From JBBIRG01 sp964410965 (lineage in GTDB: Bacteria; CLD3; SB21; JBBIRG01), in assembly GCA_964410965.1 (NCBI GenBank), contig CAYPIY010000012.1:54532-118531 (forward strand): a DNA stretch of 64,000 nt, in the 5' to 3' direction. Position 1 is the first letter of the stretch, and the number at the start of each line of letters is the position of its first letter. This document shows, piece by piece, positions 1 to 8,564 of the stretch. Both the position numbers and the translations under genes were made by a program. The notes under the pieces were generated by a model. That model was not told the DNA's origin and did no database searches. It saw nothing but the letters and a program-made list of their open reading frames with translations.

Positions 1-259
1 CAATTTATTAACACATTTCAAATAGCGAAATACTAAAACCAATTTAGGAATCAGACAGTGAATGTCAAGAACTTTATTGTTTGAAGAAAAATCATTAAAA
101 TAATTTGTTAATTAACATAACCTTATTTAATAAAGTATTTTTCAAGCCTATAAAAATCAGACGACAGAGTTGTATGTGAAAATAATAACTATATGTTTAT
201 ATTGCTATTGTGCTTTAAGTTAGACATACAAATGATTGAATATTTAGCTAAAAACCTGG
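1..259. other. AT-rich intergenic end, no gene seen
   Basis: This stretch is very AT-rich and I see no ORF with a credible start or ribosome binding site, no tRNA-like sequence and no strong hairpin followed by a T run. It lies downstream of the DCC-family gene and may belong to the regulatory region of a gene outside the window. Confidence 0.5.
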
Positions 260-661
260 TTATGGAAGAAAGAATTTTTTCTCTTCCTCAGGTATGATCC
301 TGCAGATTTCTTTCCTGCCAAACCATGAATATCGACGCGCCGCTACTGAATCATAAATAAAATCACGAAAAAACCCCGGGACAATATAAAAAATAACGCC
401 CAGATAAAAAGGTCCGCCAATTTTTTTGGCGACCTGTAGCGCCGCTGTGGATTTAAAATATTTTTTTCCGTTTGCGTAGAGAATAAATGAAGATATGTCT
501 TCAGCAAACTCTTTTTCCAGGATCTTTCCCGCCGTTTCTCCCTGTAAAGGCGCGAAAAGGAACTGCCTCCTTTTATCATGCCGCAGTATAAAATCAACGG
601 AACGGTTGCACAGGCCGCAAACGCCGTCATAAAAAATAATCGGTTGATTCCATTTGTTCAT
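260..661 (-). CDS. DCC-family thiol-disulfide oxidoreductase-like protein (DUF393/YuxK)
   Basis: A 133-residue protein opening with the family signature FYDGVCGLCN (about residues 10-19), the DxxCxxC motif that names the DCC family. The family is predicted to have a thioredoxin-like redox role, but substrates are generally unknown. A hydrophobic stretch near residues 84-96 could be a buried helix or membrane contact. It is the last of three minus-strand genes (thioesterase, SRPBCC protein, this one), with a gap of only 10 bp to the SRPBCC stop, so co-transcription is likely. The ribosome binding site is weak. The family call is firm; the biological role is not known. Confidence 0.85.
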   Translation of the reverse strand: MNKWNQPIIFYDGVCGLCNRSVDFILRHDKRRQFLFAPLQGETAGKILEKEFAEDISSFILYANGKKYFKSTAALQVAKKIGGPFYLGVIFYIVPGFFRDFIYDSVAARRYSWFGRKEICRIIPEEEKKFFLP

Positions 662-671
662 ACTGTTGTTC

Positions 672-1130
672 TCATGTTGGTTGAGGGAACAAACGGTCGA
701 TAGCTTGGCGGCGGAAACTGAAAACCCGTTCGAGTTTTCCGCGAATCCATAAGTTGTTCACGATCCGGCCGATTACGCCGAAACCGACGCTGTAATTCAC
801 CGTATCGATCATGCGGACCGTGTTTCCCTCCGGAATGAATCGATGTTCGTGATACCAGAACTTATAAGGCCCGAAACGCTGCTCGTCGACGAAATACCGT
901 TCATGTTCGACATGTCTGATCTCCGTGATCCACTCGCTCCAGATCAGCCGGGCGATTCTGATTTTATAACGGATTAATTGTCCGGTATACATATCTCCTG
1001 ACAAACCGGTAAGAATGATAAAACGCATATCTGGCGGCGTGATTTTGTTAAGATTTTCCGGTTTTGAAAAAAAATCCCATACACGGCTGATGGGCGCTTG
1101 GATGATTTGTTCGCATTTTAATATTTGCAT
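672..1130 (-). CDS. SRPBCC-family (START-like) cyclase/dehydrase-type protein
   Basis: A 152-residue protein with the look of the SRPBCC ligand-binding fold: an N-terminal strand, then APISRVWDFFSKPENLNKITP (about residues 11-31), typical of ligand-binding cyclase/dehydrase and CoxG-like proteins. A longer frame reaches back to 1235, but the ATG at 1130 has GGAG about six bases upstream and starts just before the conserved strand, so I chose it. It sits between the acyl-ACP thioesterase and the DCC protein on the same strand. SRPBCC proteins bind hydrophobic ligands, and the thioesterase neighbour makes a lipid-related role possible, which is inference only. Confidence 0.75.
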   Translation of the reverse strand: MQILKCEQIIQAPISRVWDFFSKPENLNKITPPDMRFIILTGLSGDMYTGQLIRYKIRIARLIWSEWITEIRHVEHERYFVDEQRFGPYKFWYHEHRFIPEGNTVRMIDTVNYSVGFGVIGRIVNNLWIRGKLERVFSFRRQAIDRLFPQPT

Positions 1131-1257
1131 GCTGACTCCGTTTAGTAATAAAACGGCAGGAAGTGATGAAAATTCCTGTGCACTATTAATCTGACTATGA
1201 ATTACGGGATATCTTAAATCAGGAGGTTGGTTCAATTTGCCTGAAGAAGTCGACGGG

Positions 1258-2001
1258 TTACTCCCAGAGAATAGTCGACTGAAAAGCCGTCGTGCCGGAG
1301 GATTTGATTCCTTCGATGTAACGTTCCGTCGCCGTACGGTCGCTCATGTAATGTCTGATGTCCACCGACTGGCCCGGTTTTATCTCTTCGGTGAAGTTCA
1401 GCTGAAAAGATCCGATCCTGTGATCCCGGTGCCATTCGATGTCAAAGCCGTCCATGATCCATTCTACATAGCGTGAATTGTTGAGGTGCTGATTGACATC
1501 CAGTTCGCTGTACGCGGCCTGACGGGTATGCGCGGAAATTAAAGTCCCGGCGTTGGTAAGTTTGTCAGGCCGTTCAGTAATCGCCTGATGATCGGGATCA
1601 TACCGAATCTCTGCCGGAAGCCGGTCGTAGCGCTGAGGACGCAGCGATGTTTTATCGATCAGCAGCCAGCAGGATGTCGCGGAGATAATCTCGTTCTGCG
1701 ATGAATCGAAAACCTGAAAATCACGAAGCGCGAATAATTTATGAAAACCTTTCGGCCATGTCCGTACCCTGATGTCGTCATGCCAGCAGGGGATGGTACG
1801 GATATGCAGTTTTACGCGTGACAGCACCCAGAACAGGCTCAGCGGCTGAAGCTGCTCATAACCGACGTTAAGCTGACGGGCGTGCATGCCCGCGCATTCC
1901 ATTAAAAAATTGAACAGAGCGCTCATTCGCAGTCTGCCGAAATAATCGATATTGAATGAACGGATTTTAAACGATTCTTCGTAATGTGAAGTTTCTTTCA
2001 T
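1258..2001 (-). CDS. acyl-ACP thioesterase (FatA/FatB-like)
   Basis: Predicted to release fatty acids from acyl carrier protein by hydrolysis in the cytoplasm. The protein has the double-hotdog layout: a first domain beginning with ESFKIRSFNIDYFGRL, and a second carrying the catalytic-region signature DVNQHLNNSRYVEW, which matches the N-x-H-x-N-N-x-x-Y-V pattern of FatA/FatB enzymes. The frame extends to 2091. I place the start at the ATG at 2001 because the conserved fold begins there, but no start has a good ribosome binding site and the ATG at 2037 is an alternative. It is divergent from leuS, so the 120 bp between them probably hold both promoters. Confidence 0.85.
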   Translation of the reverse strand: MKETSHYEESFKIRSFNIDYFGRLRMSALFNFLMECAGMHARQLNVGYEQLQPLSLFWVLSRVKLHIRTIPCWHDDIRVRTWPKGFHKLFALRDFQVFDSSQNEIISATSCWLLIDKTSLRPQRYDRLPAEIRYDPDHQAITERPDKLTNAGTLISAHTRQAAYSELDVNQHLNNSRYVEWIMDGFDIEWHRDHRIGSFQLNFTEEIKPGQSVDIRHYMSDRTATERYIEGIKSSGTTAFQSTILWE

Positions 2002-2123
2002 GGCTAAAAAATAGGGATTTCTTCTCACACATTCCATCTCTTTCTTGATTTTAGTGATATCAATGGTTATAATGCGGTGTAAAATTGTCATGAACTAATT
2101 TTTGATTCAGGGTACCAAACAAC

Positions 2124-4580
2124 ATGAAAGAAACTAACGAGACACAACAGGAGCCGGCCGTCGCGAAATATGATTTTTCACGCATTGAGAAAAAATGGCA
2201 GGCTTACTGGGAAACGCATAAGACATTCCGTACGACCGAAGATCCGTTATATGCCAAAGAAAAAAGAATATATGTGCTGGATATGTTCCCTTATCCCTCC
2301 GGCGCAGGCCTGCACGTAGGCCATCCTGAAGGGTATACCGCCACCGATATCATCGCCCGCTACAAGAGAATGAAAGGGTTTAACGTCCTGCATCCGATGG
2401 GGTGGGACGCGTTCGGTCTGCCCGCGGAACAATATGCCGTTAAAACCGGCGTTCATCCCGCGATCACGACCGCCAGCAATATCGATACGTTCCGGCGACA
2501 GCTGAAGATGTTCGGTTTTTCCTACGACTGGGACCGCGAAGTCAATACCACGGATACGCATTATTTCAAATGGACACAGTGGATTTTCCTGCAGCTTTAT
2601 AAAAAAGGGCTTGCGTACCAGGCTGAAATTCCCGTAAACTGGTGTCCGGAACTCGGAACGGTTCTCGCGAACGAGGAAGTCCCCGAGCAGATCGAAAAAG
2701 GCCATACGGTCATACGCCGCCCGATGAAACAATGGATGCTGAAGATTACCGCTTACGCCGAGCGCCTGCTTAAGGATCTTGAACTGGTGGACTGGCCGGA
2801 AAGCATCAAGGAAATGCAGCGGAACTGGATCGGCCGGAGCGAAGGGGCGGAGATTGATTTCCCTGTCGAAGGCTCGGACGAAAAAATAAAAGTTTTCACA
2901 ACCCGGCCGGACACGATTTTCGGCGCGACGTATATGGTGCTTGCGCCCGAACACGCGCTGGTCGGGAAAATCACTACGTCTGTACAGCTTGAAGCCGTCA
3001 ACGCTTATAAAGAAACATCATCGAGAAAAAGCGACCTCGAACGCACGGAACTCGCTAAAGTCAAAACCGGCGTGTGGACCGGCGCGTACGCCGTTAATCC
3101 CGCCAATCAGAAAAAGATTCCGGTTTGGATCGCCGATTATGTGCTGAGTTCCTACGGCACAGGCGCGATCATGGCCGTTCCCGGGCAGGACGAGCGCGAC
3201 TGGGAATTCGCCGAAACATTCGGACTCCCGATTGTCCGCACCGTGCAGCCACCCGCGGATTTCACCGGCAAAGCGTTTCTCGATGACGGACCTGCGATCA
3301 ACAGCGGTTTCCTGGACGGATTGCATGTGGCCGATGCTAAAGAAAAAATGACGCAATGGGTCGAGGAACAAAGACTCGGAAAACGGAAAGTGAATTATAA
3401 GCTTCATGACTGGCTCTTTTCCCGTCAGCGGTACTGGGGTGAACCGTTCCCGATACTCCATTTCGAAGACGGCTCAGTCGCGGCTCTCGACGAATCCGAA
3501 CTGCCTCTGACTCTTCCGGAAGTGGAATCGTATAAACCCGCGGGTACCGGCGAATCGCCGCTCGCGACAATGAAAAACTGGGTGGACATCACCGATCCCA
3601 AAACCGGGAAGAAAGCACGCCGCGAGACTAATACCATGCCCCAGTGGGCGGGTTCCTGCTGGTATTATCTCCGTTATATCGATCCTCATAACGACAAGGT
3701 ATTCTGCGACAAAGAAAAAGAGCGTTACTGGATGCCCGTCAATATCTATATCGGCGGGGCGGAACACGCGGTGCTTCATTTATTGTACGCGAGGTTTTGG
3801 CATAAAGTCCTTTTTGATCTCGGGCATGTATCCACGCCGGAGCCGTTCATGAAGCTGATCAACCAGGGGCTGATTCTCGGCGAGGACATGCAGAAAATGT
3901 CCAAATCGCGCGGCAACGTGGTCAACCCCGACGACGTGATCCATGAATACGGCGCCGATTCCATGCGTCTTTATGAAATGTTCATGGGCCCGCTCACGCA
4001 GTCCAAGCCCTGGAGCACCCGCGGCGTCGAGGGCGTATACCGTTTCCTCCAGCGCGTCTGGCGCCTGTATGCGGACGCGAATGACAGGCTCAGCCCGCAG
4101 GTTATGGATATGGAGCCGACCGCCGAGCAATTGAAAGTTCTTCATAAAACGATTAAAAAAGTCGGCGAAGACGTCGAGTCGCTGAGTTTCAATACCGCCA
4201 TCGCGCAGATGATGATTTTCGTGAATGAGATGACGCCGGCTGAAATTAAACCGAGAAAAATTCTCGAACCGTTTGTCCTTGTGCTTGCTCCCTTTGCGCC
4301 CCATATCGCGGAGGAATTGTGGGAAATACTCGGCCACGGAAAGTCGCTCGCTTATGAACCGTTTCCGGTCTATGATCCCGCGCTGACCGTGGACGATACC
4401 GTTACGCTTGTTCTGCAGGTGAACGGGAAAATCCGCGAGCGGGTTGACGTGAAAAAGGGTCTCGCCGGAAACGAAGCGGAAAAACTTGCCATGGAGAAGC
4501 TCCAGAAATGGATCGAGGGCAAATCAATTGTCAAGGTTATCGCCGTTCCTGACAAGCTCGTCAATGTGGTAATTAAATAA
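2124..4580 (+). CDS. leuS: leucyl-tRNA synthetase
   Basis: Charges tRNA-Leu with leucine in the cytoplasm. At 818 residues it has normal bacterial length. The class I HIGH-type motif is HVGH at residues 64-67 and the KMSKS loop is exact at 591-595. Between them is the CP1 editing domain, with TRPDT at 260-264 and the editing-pocket aspartate at about residue 356 (in VPGQDERDW; the two residues before the Asp differ from the more familiar A-H). The C-terminal anticodon-binding domain ends in a typical VNGKIRERVDV region. The ATG lies 120 bp from the divergent thioesterase. No sign of damage. Confidence 0.98.
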   Translation: MKETNETQQEPAVAKYDFSRIEKKWQAYWETHKTFRTTEDPLYAKEKRIYVLDMFPYPSGAGLHVGHPEGYTATDIIARYKRMKGFNVLHPMGWDAFGLPAEQYAVKTGVHPAITTASNIDTFRRQLKMFGFSYDWDREVNTTDTHYFKWTQWIFLQLYKKGLAYQAEIPVNWCPELGTVLANEEVPEQIEKGHTVIRRPMKQWMLKITAYAERLLKDLELVDWPESIKEMQRNWIGRSEGAEIDFPVEGSDEKIKVFTTRPDTIFGATYMVLAPEHALVGKITTSVQLEAVNAYKETSSRKSDLERTELAKVKTGVWTGAYAVNPANQKKIPVWIADYVLSSYGTGAIMAVPGQDERDWEFAETFGLPIVRTVQPPADFTGKAFLDDGPAINSGFLDGLHVADAKEKMTQWVEEQRLGKRKVNYKLHDWLFSRQRYWGEPFPILHFEDGSVAALDESELPLTLPEVESYKPAGTGESPLATMKNWVDITDPKTGKKARRETNTMPQWAGSCWYYLRYIDPHNDKVFCDKEKERYWMPVNIYIGGAEHAVLHLLYARFWHKVLFDLGHVSTPEPFMKLINQGLILGEDMQKMSKSRGNVVNPDDVIHEYGADSMRLYEMFMGPLTQSKPWSTRGVEGVYRFLQRVWRLYADANDRLSPQVMDMEPTAEQLKVLHKTIKKVGEDVESLSFNTAIAQMMIFVNEMTPAEIKPRKILEPFVLVLAPFAPHIAEELWEILGHGKSLAYEPFPVYDPALTVDDTVTLVLQVNGKIRERVDVKKGLAGNEAEKLAMEKLQKWIEGKSIVKVIAVPDKLVNVVIK

Positions 4581-4598
4581 TTCTTTATTACGGAACCC

Positions 4599-5480
4599 AT
4601 GCGCTTATTATTCGTCATTGTTCTGATCGTTTCGGTTTTTTTATCCCTGACGATGATTTTTTTCCAGTCGACCCGGAAGACCTATCCCGGGTTTGGCCGC
4701 TGGACGGCGGGAACGTGCAGCATGGCAACCGGCTTTTTATTCCTGAGCCTGAGGTCGGTTATTCCGGATATCATTTCGATAATTGCGGTCGCGGTCGCTC
4801 TGCCGCTGGGCCAGATTTTGTTTCTGGCGGGCGCGAAACGGTTTTTGAGGCAAACGGCGATGTCATCGTACTGGTATATAATAATTGTTCTGTCCGTCAT
4901 CGGGCATGTATACTTTTCACTGGCGGATGATTCCGCGGTATGGAGAAGCATCATCGTTTCAGCCGCGGTCGCGGTTCCGAATATCGTGATGTCAGCCCTT
5001 GTTTTCAGGCATTCGAGGAGCGACCAATCATCTTTCTTTCTGGCGATCAGCATCGTGATGATCATGAGCGTGGTGTTTATCGTCTTCCGCATTACCGGTA
5101 TCCTGCTGACGCCCTCCTATGACCTGCTTGCGGACTCCCCGGTGCAGATGATTTATTTTGTGTCGGTCATCCTGATGCAGATCGCGTTAACGATATCATT
5201 TATCATGCTGAACAGCGAGCGTCTGGAACGGGAACTTGGCGACGCCGAGCGTTCGCTGCAGAAGACCGTTGATGACCTTCAGCGAGCGCTGAAAGAAGTC
5301 AGGGCGCTGGGCGGTTTGCTGCCGATCTGCGCCAACTGCAAAAAAATACGTGATGACGGAGGGTGCTGGCATCAGCTGGAAGCCTATATTTCGACGCATT
5401 CCAAAGCCGAATTCAGCCACGGCACCTGTCCGGAATGCGCCCGTACGCTGTATCCTGAATTGTTTGAAAAAGAAACCTGA
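4599..5480 (+). CDS. seven-helix membrane protein with coiled coil and Cys-rich tail (copy 1)
   Basis: A 293-residue protein with about seven hydrophobic segments (residues 1-22, 35-57, 59-82, 90-109, 114-136, 145-170, 184-208). These are followed by a charged coiled coil (about 210-238) and a tail with two CxxC pairs, Cys244/Cys247 in LPICANCKKIRDD and Cys277/Cys280 in GTCPECA. I know that tail as a C-terminal add-on of PAS/GAF sensors and receivers, especially in Deltaproteobacteria, where its function is unclear; the spacing looks able to bind a metal. No kinase, GGDEF or other output domain is present. A near-identical architecture follows immediately at 5547. A sensory role is inference. 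Confidence 0.7.
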   Translation: MRLLFVIVLIVSVFLSLTMIFFQSTRKTYPGFGRWTAGTCSMATGFLFLSLRSVIPDIISIIAVAVALPLGQILFLAGAKRFLRQTAMSSYWYIIIVLSVIGHVYFSLADDSAVWRSIIVSAAVAVPNIVMSALVFRHSRSDQSSFFLAISIVMIMSVVFIVFRITGILLTPSYDLLADSPVQMIYFVSVILMQIALTISFIMLNSERLERELGDAERSLQKTVDDLQRALKEVRALGGLLPICANCKKIRDDGGCWHQLEAYISTHSKAEFSHGTCPECARTLYPELFEKET

Positions 5481-5546
5481 ACAGGGGCAGGAGCGTAAAA
5501 CCGGTATTGACGCCGGTATATATACGGCAGGCTGAAAAGAGGAACA

Positions 5547-6425
5547 ATGATTATTTTATTTATCACGGTAACCGTGGTCACCGTCCTGATGGCGCTGATC
5601 ATGCTGTTCTTTCAGGTCACGCGGAAAACGTATCCCGGTTTTTCACGCTGGACCCTGGGTTCGTTTTCCCTGGCCGCGGGATTCATATTCCTGATATTAC
5701 GCGGCAGCATTCCGGATTATGCATCCATTCTCGTCGTGAATATCGCTATTCCGCTTGGAGTCGCCTGGCATCTGGAAGGCATGCGCCGGTTTCTCGGGCG
5801 GACGCCAAAATCGGTGTATCTGTATATTCTTCCGGCTGTTTCAGGGATCGCCTGCACTTATTTTTATTTTTTTGTTAATGACGCCGCCTGGCGTAATTTT
5901 TTTATGACCGTCGCGGTTTCAGTTCCTAACGGGATCATGGCGGGCATGCTATTCCGGCTTCCCCGCAAGAACCAGTCGGCGTTTTATCCGGTCATCGGCT
6001 CCGTCATGGCGGTCAACGGGCTTCTGCTCATGATCCGGGCGATTTGGATTTTATCCCAGCCATCCTTCGATGTGATGCTTGAATCGCCCGTGCAGAACGC
6101 TTATTTCATCGCCGTGGTTGTCATGCAGATCGCGGGAATCATCTCATTTATACTTCTCAACAGCGAACGGCTGGAAAGCGATCTTGTCGCGGCAGAAACG
6201 GAATTAAAAAAAACCGTAGGCGATCTTCAGCGTGCTCTCGATGAAGTCAAAACGCTCGGGGGATTGCTGCCAATCTGCGCCAACTGCAAGAAAATACGCG
6301 ATGACGGGGGCTACTGGCATCAGCTGGAAGCGTATATTTCGACGCATTCGCATGCTGAATTCAGTCACGGAACATGTCCTGAGTGCGCTAAGAAATTGTA
6401 TCCTGAATTGTTTATTGAAAACTGA
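5547..6425 (+). CDS. seven-helix membrane protein with coiled coil and Cys-rich tail (copy 2)
   Basis: A tandem paralogue of the upstream gene, 292 residues, with the same order: seven hydrophobic segments, a coiled coil, then the tail LPICANCKKIRDDGGYWHQL with Cys244/Cys247 and Cys277/Cys280 at exactly the same positions as copy 1. The tail is almost identical in the two copies while the membrane part has diverged more, so the tail is under stronger constraint. GAGG lies four bases before the ATG. The 66 bp gap suggests one transcript with copy 1 and perhaps leuS. The ligand and downstream partner are unknown. Confidence 0.7.
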   Translation: MIILFITVTVVTVLMALIMLFFQVTRKTYPGFSRWTLGSFSLAAGFIFLILRGSIPDYASILVVNIAIPLGVAWHLEGMRRFLGRTPKSVYLYILPAVSGIACTYFYFFVNDAAWRNFFMTVAVSVPNGIMAGMLFRLPRKNQSAFYPVIGSVMAVNGLLLMIRAIWILSQPSFDVMLESPVQNAYFIAVVVMQIAGIISFILLNSERLESDLVAAETELKKTVGDLQRALDEVKTLGGLLPICANCKKIRDDGGYWHQLEAYISTHSHAEFSHGTCPECAKKLYPELFIEN

Positions 6426-6459
6426 TTTAATTTTTATTACATGCTAGAGAACGTTATCG

Positions 6460-7359
6460 TTAAGCTTCCCGAAGAAAATGATTGACCGATGCGATATGAT
6501 CCGCGTGTCCCGTTCCGCGCGCTTCAACATGTCCCTGAATCAAACATCCGGATAACGACAAATCGCCGAGGATGTCGAGAATTTTATGCCGGACCATTTC
6601 ATCAGGATAGCGGGGCGGTTCAACAGACAAAACCGAAAAAGGATTGCATGGGTGTACGTATTCCGGTTTTACTGTTAATCCGAGTTCATCAGAAATCAAT
6701 CCCGGATCCATTTCTGCGTCAAGAACGATAAAACCGGTATCATAATCCGTGCCGCTTATCAAATGGTGTCGCTTCATCTTACTCAACTCGCTGATAAAGC
6801 CAAAAGTCCTTGCCGGCGCGATATCGCTGATAAATGTTTCCGGTGAATAATGGTATTCTTCACATTGGATAAGATTATTGTTATGTGTAAATCCGCAGGA
6901 TACGGTAAGTCCGTCTGCCGGATTGAACTTCATATAAGCGCCGGTTTTTTCATTTTGGTAAACGAGCGGTTTTCGTATGTTGATTGTCTTCCGGTCTGCG
7001 GGTTGTTCCGAAATGCCGGCCTTCAAAATATCCGAGCTGAATACACGTGCGCTTCCGTCGAGTATCGGAATTTCCGGACCTGTAACATCGATTTCAGCAT
7101 TAGTAATACCCAGTCCGTATAATGCCGCGAGAAGATGTTCAACTGTGCTCACCGAAACATCCTGCCCGGATAAAGTAACCGCGCGGTTCGTCCGGCTGAC
7201 GTTTTGCGCAAAAGCTGGGACTGAGCTCCCCCGATGAAAAATAATACCATGATCAATGGCCGCAGGACGTAATGTAACCGATGTCACAGCTCCGGTGTGT
7301 AATCCTTTGCCTGAAAAGGAAACCGGTCGTGCGAGTGTTTGCTGTTTAAATATATTCAT
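6460..7359 (-). CDS. lpxC: UDP-3-O-acyl-N-acetylglucosamine deacetylase
   Basis: Zinc amidase catalysing the first committed step of lipid A synthesis, so the organism probably has a lipopolysaccharide outer membrane. The protein is 299 residues, normal for stand-alone LpxC. Visible motifs are STVEHLLAAL with the zinc ligand His75, HKILDILGDL with His258 and Asp262 (the other zinc ligands), and the catalytic histidine in GTGHADH (His285). The N-terminal SFSGKGLHTG strand is also typical. It is downstream of ddl on the same strand with a 58 bp gap, which places peptidoglycan and lipid A precursor genes side by side. Confidence 0.96.
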   Translation of the reverse strand: MNIFKQQTLARPVSFSGKGLHTGAVTSVTLRPAAIDHGIIFHRGSSVPAFAQNVSRTNRAVTLSGQDVSVSTVEHLLAALYGLGITNAEIDVTGPEIPILDGSARVFSSDILKAGISEQPADRKTINIRKPLVYQNEKTGAYMKFNPADGLTVSCGFTHNNNLIQCEEYHYSPETFISDIAPARTFGFISELSKMKRHHLISGTDYDTGFIVLDAEMDPGLISDELGLTVKPEYVHPCNPFSVLSVEPPRYPDEMVRHKILDILGDLSLSGCLIQGHVEARGTGHADHIASVNHFLREA

Positions 7360-7417
7360 TCAGGAAATGATTGATAAGATATTATAGCAAAGTACAATTT
7401 ATATTTTTTTATCGCAG

Positions 7418-8425
7418 TCAGGAAAGTCCGATAATCGAATTGATCAGGTCATTGAATTCAATTCCGACCGCTTTCGCAGCTTTTGGCACCAGGCTTGTTT
7501 CGGTCATTCCGGGAAGAGTGTTGACCTCGAGACAGTAAAACTGATTATCAAGACCCATTCTGAAGTCGACGCGGGCGTATCCGGAGCAGCCGAGAACCTC
7601 GAAGGTTTTAAGCGCGAAGTGCTGAACTTTTTCACCGGCGGATTTCAGAAGATCGGCGGGGCAGACGTATTGCGTTTTGCCTTTCTGGTATTTCCGTATG
7701 TAATCGTAAAATCCCCCTTCCGGGATGATTTCGATAACCGGCAGCGCCCGGTTGCCGAGCACGGCGACGGTGAGTTCGCGTCCTTCGATATACTGTTCGA
7801 CGAGGATCGGCCCGAAGGGAAGTGCGTTGTTCCATGCGGTCGCTAGTTCTTCCTGCGCTTGAACAATTGAAAGGCCTACCGTGGATCCTTCCTGGTTGGG
7901 CTTTACGACAACCGGATAACGCAGCTTTGATTTGATAACCTTCGCGGCTTCGTCGGCGGACGTCGTCGGGCTGAAAAGGTGATACGCGGGGGTCCTGATT
8001 CCTGCGGTCTCGAACATTTTTTTTGCGAGGGCCTTGTTCATGGCCATCGCGCTGGACAACGCGTCTGACCCGTTATATTTGATTTTGAATAAATCAAGAA
8101 GCGCCTGCAGATGGCCGTCTTCGCCTATTCCCCCGTGAAGGGCGTTGAAAACGTAATCCGGTTTTTCATTAATGATACTGTTCATGATAGCCCAGAATGC
8201 CTGGCGGTCTAGGGTAACAGGCAGTTTTTTCAGGGATTCATCCGATGGCGGCTGTTCCTGAACGGACGGGGCGGCTTGGCCGGGAAAAGGCATGATTCCG
8301 GAAGCGGGATCGATGAGCACAACTTCATGCGCAAGAGATTGTAAAGCCTTTCCCACCGCCACTCCGCTCACAAGAGAAACATCCCGTTCACTGGAAAATC
8401 CGCCAAGCAGAACAATGATTTTCAT
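7418..8425 (-). CDS. ddl: D-alanine--D-alanine ligase
   Basis: ATP-grasp enzyme that joins two D-alanines for peptidoglycan precursors. Visible features are the N-terminal LLGGFSSERDVSL (Ddl signature GGxSxEresS), the ATP-grasp segment PVVVKPNQEGSTVGLS and the C-terminal metal/ATP motif FYCLEVNTLPGMTETSLVPK. The frame extends nine codons further to 8452, but the ATG at 8425 has GGGAG six bases upstream and begins the first beta strand, giving 335 residues. It probably heads a two-gene unit with lpxC. Confidence 0.96.
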   Translation of the reverse strand: MKIIVLLGGFSSERDVSLVSGVAVGKALQSLAHEVVLIDPASGIMPFPGQAAPSVQEQPPSDESLKKLPVTLDRQAFWAIMNSIINEKPDYVFNALHGGIGEDGHLQALLDLFKIKYNGSDALSSAMAMNKALAKKMFETAGIRTPAYHLFSPTTSADEAAKVIKSKLRYPVVVKPNQEGSTVGLSIVQAQEELATAWNNALPFGPILVEQYIEGRELTVAVLGNRALPVIEIIPEGGFYDYIRKYQKGKTQYVCPADLLKSAGEKVQHFALKTFEVLGCSGYARVDFRMGLDNQFYCLEVNTLPGMTETSLVPKAAKAVGIEFNDLINSIIGLS

Positions 8426-8512
8426 AAATACTCCCGTCGTTTGGTGATTCAATGCAGAATGTATTTATTAAATGATTTACTAAATTTCAATTCTTTTATT
8501 CTTTGTCGCAAT

Positions 8513-8543
8513 AAAAAACGGCCCTGATTTCTCAGGACCGTTT
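8513..8543 (-). terminator. intrinsic terminator after the M13 peptidase gene
   Basis: Read on the minus strand, a 12 bp stem (one G-T wobble) with a short loop is followed directly by a run of six T. It lies about 20 bp after the stop of the peptidase gene at 8565. Confidence 0.9.
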
Positions 8544-8564
8544 ACTATTTTTCGGCGAGTCCGG

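Noticed and set aside
1130..1235. Longer N-terminus for the SRPBCC protein
   Set aside because: The ATG at 1130 has a good ribosome binding site and the extra 35 residues do not belong to the fold.
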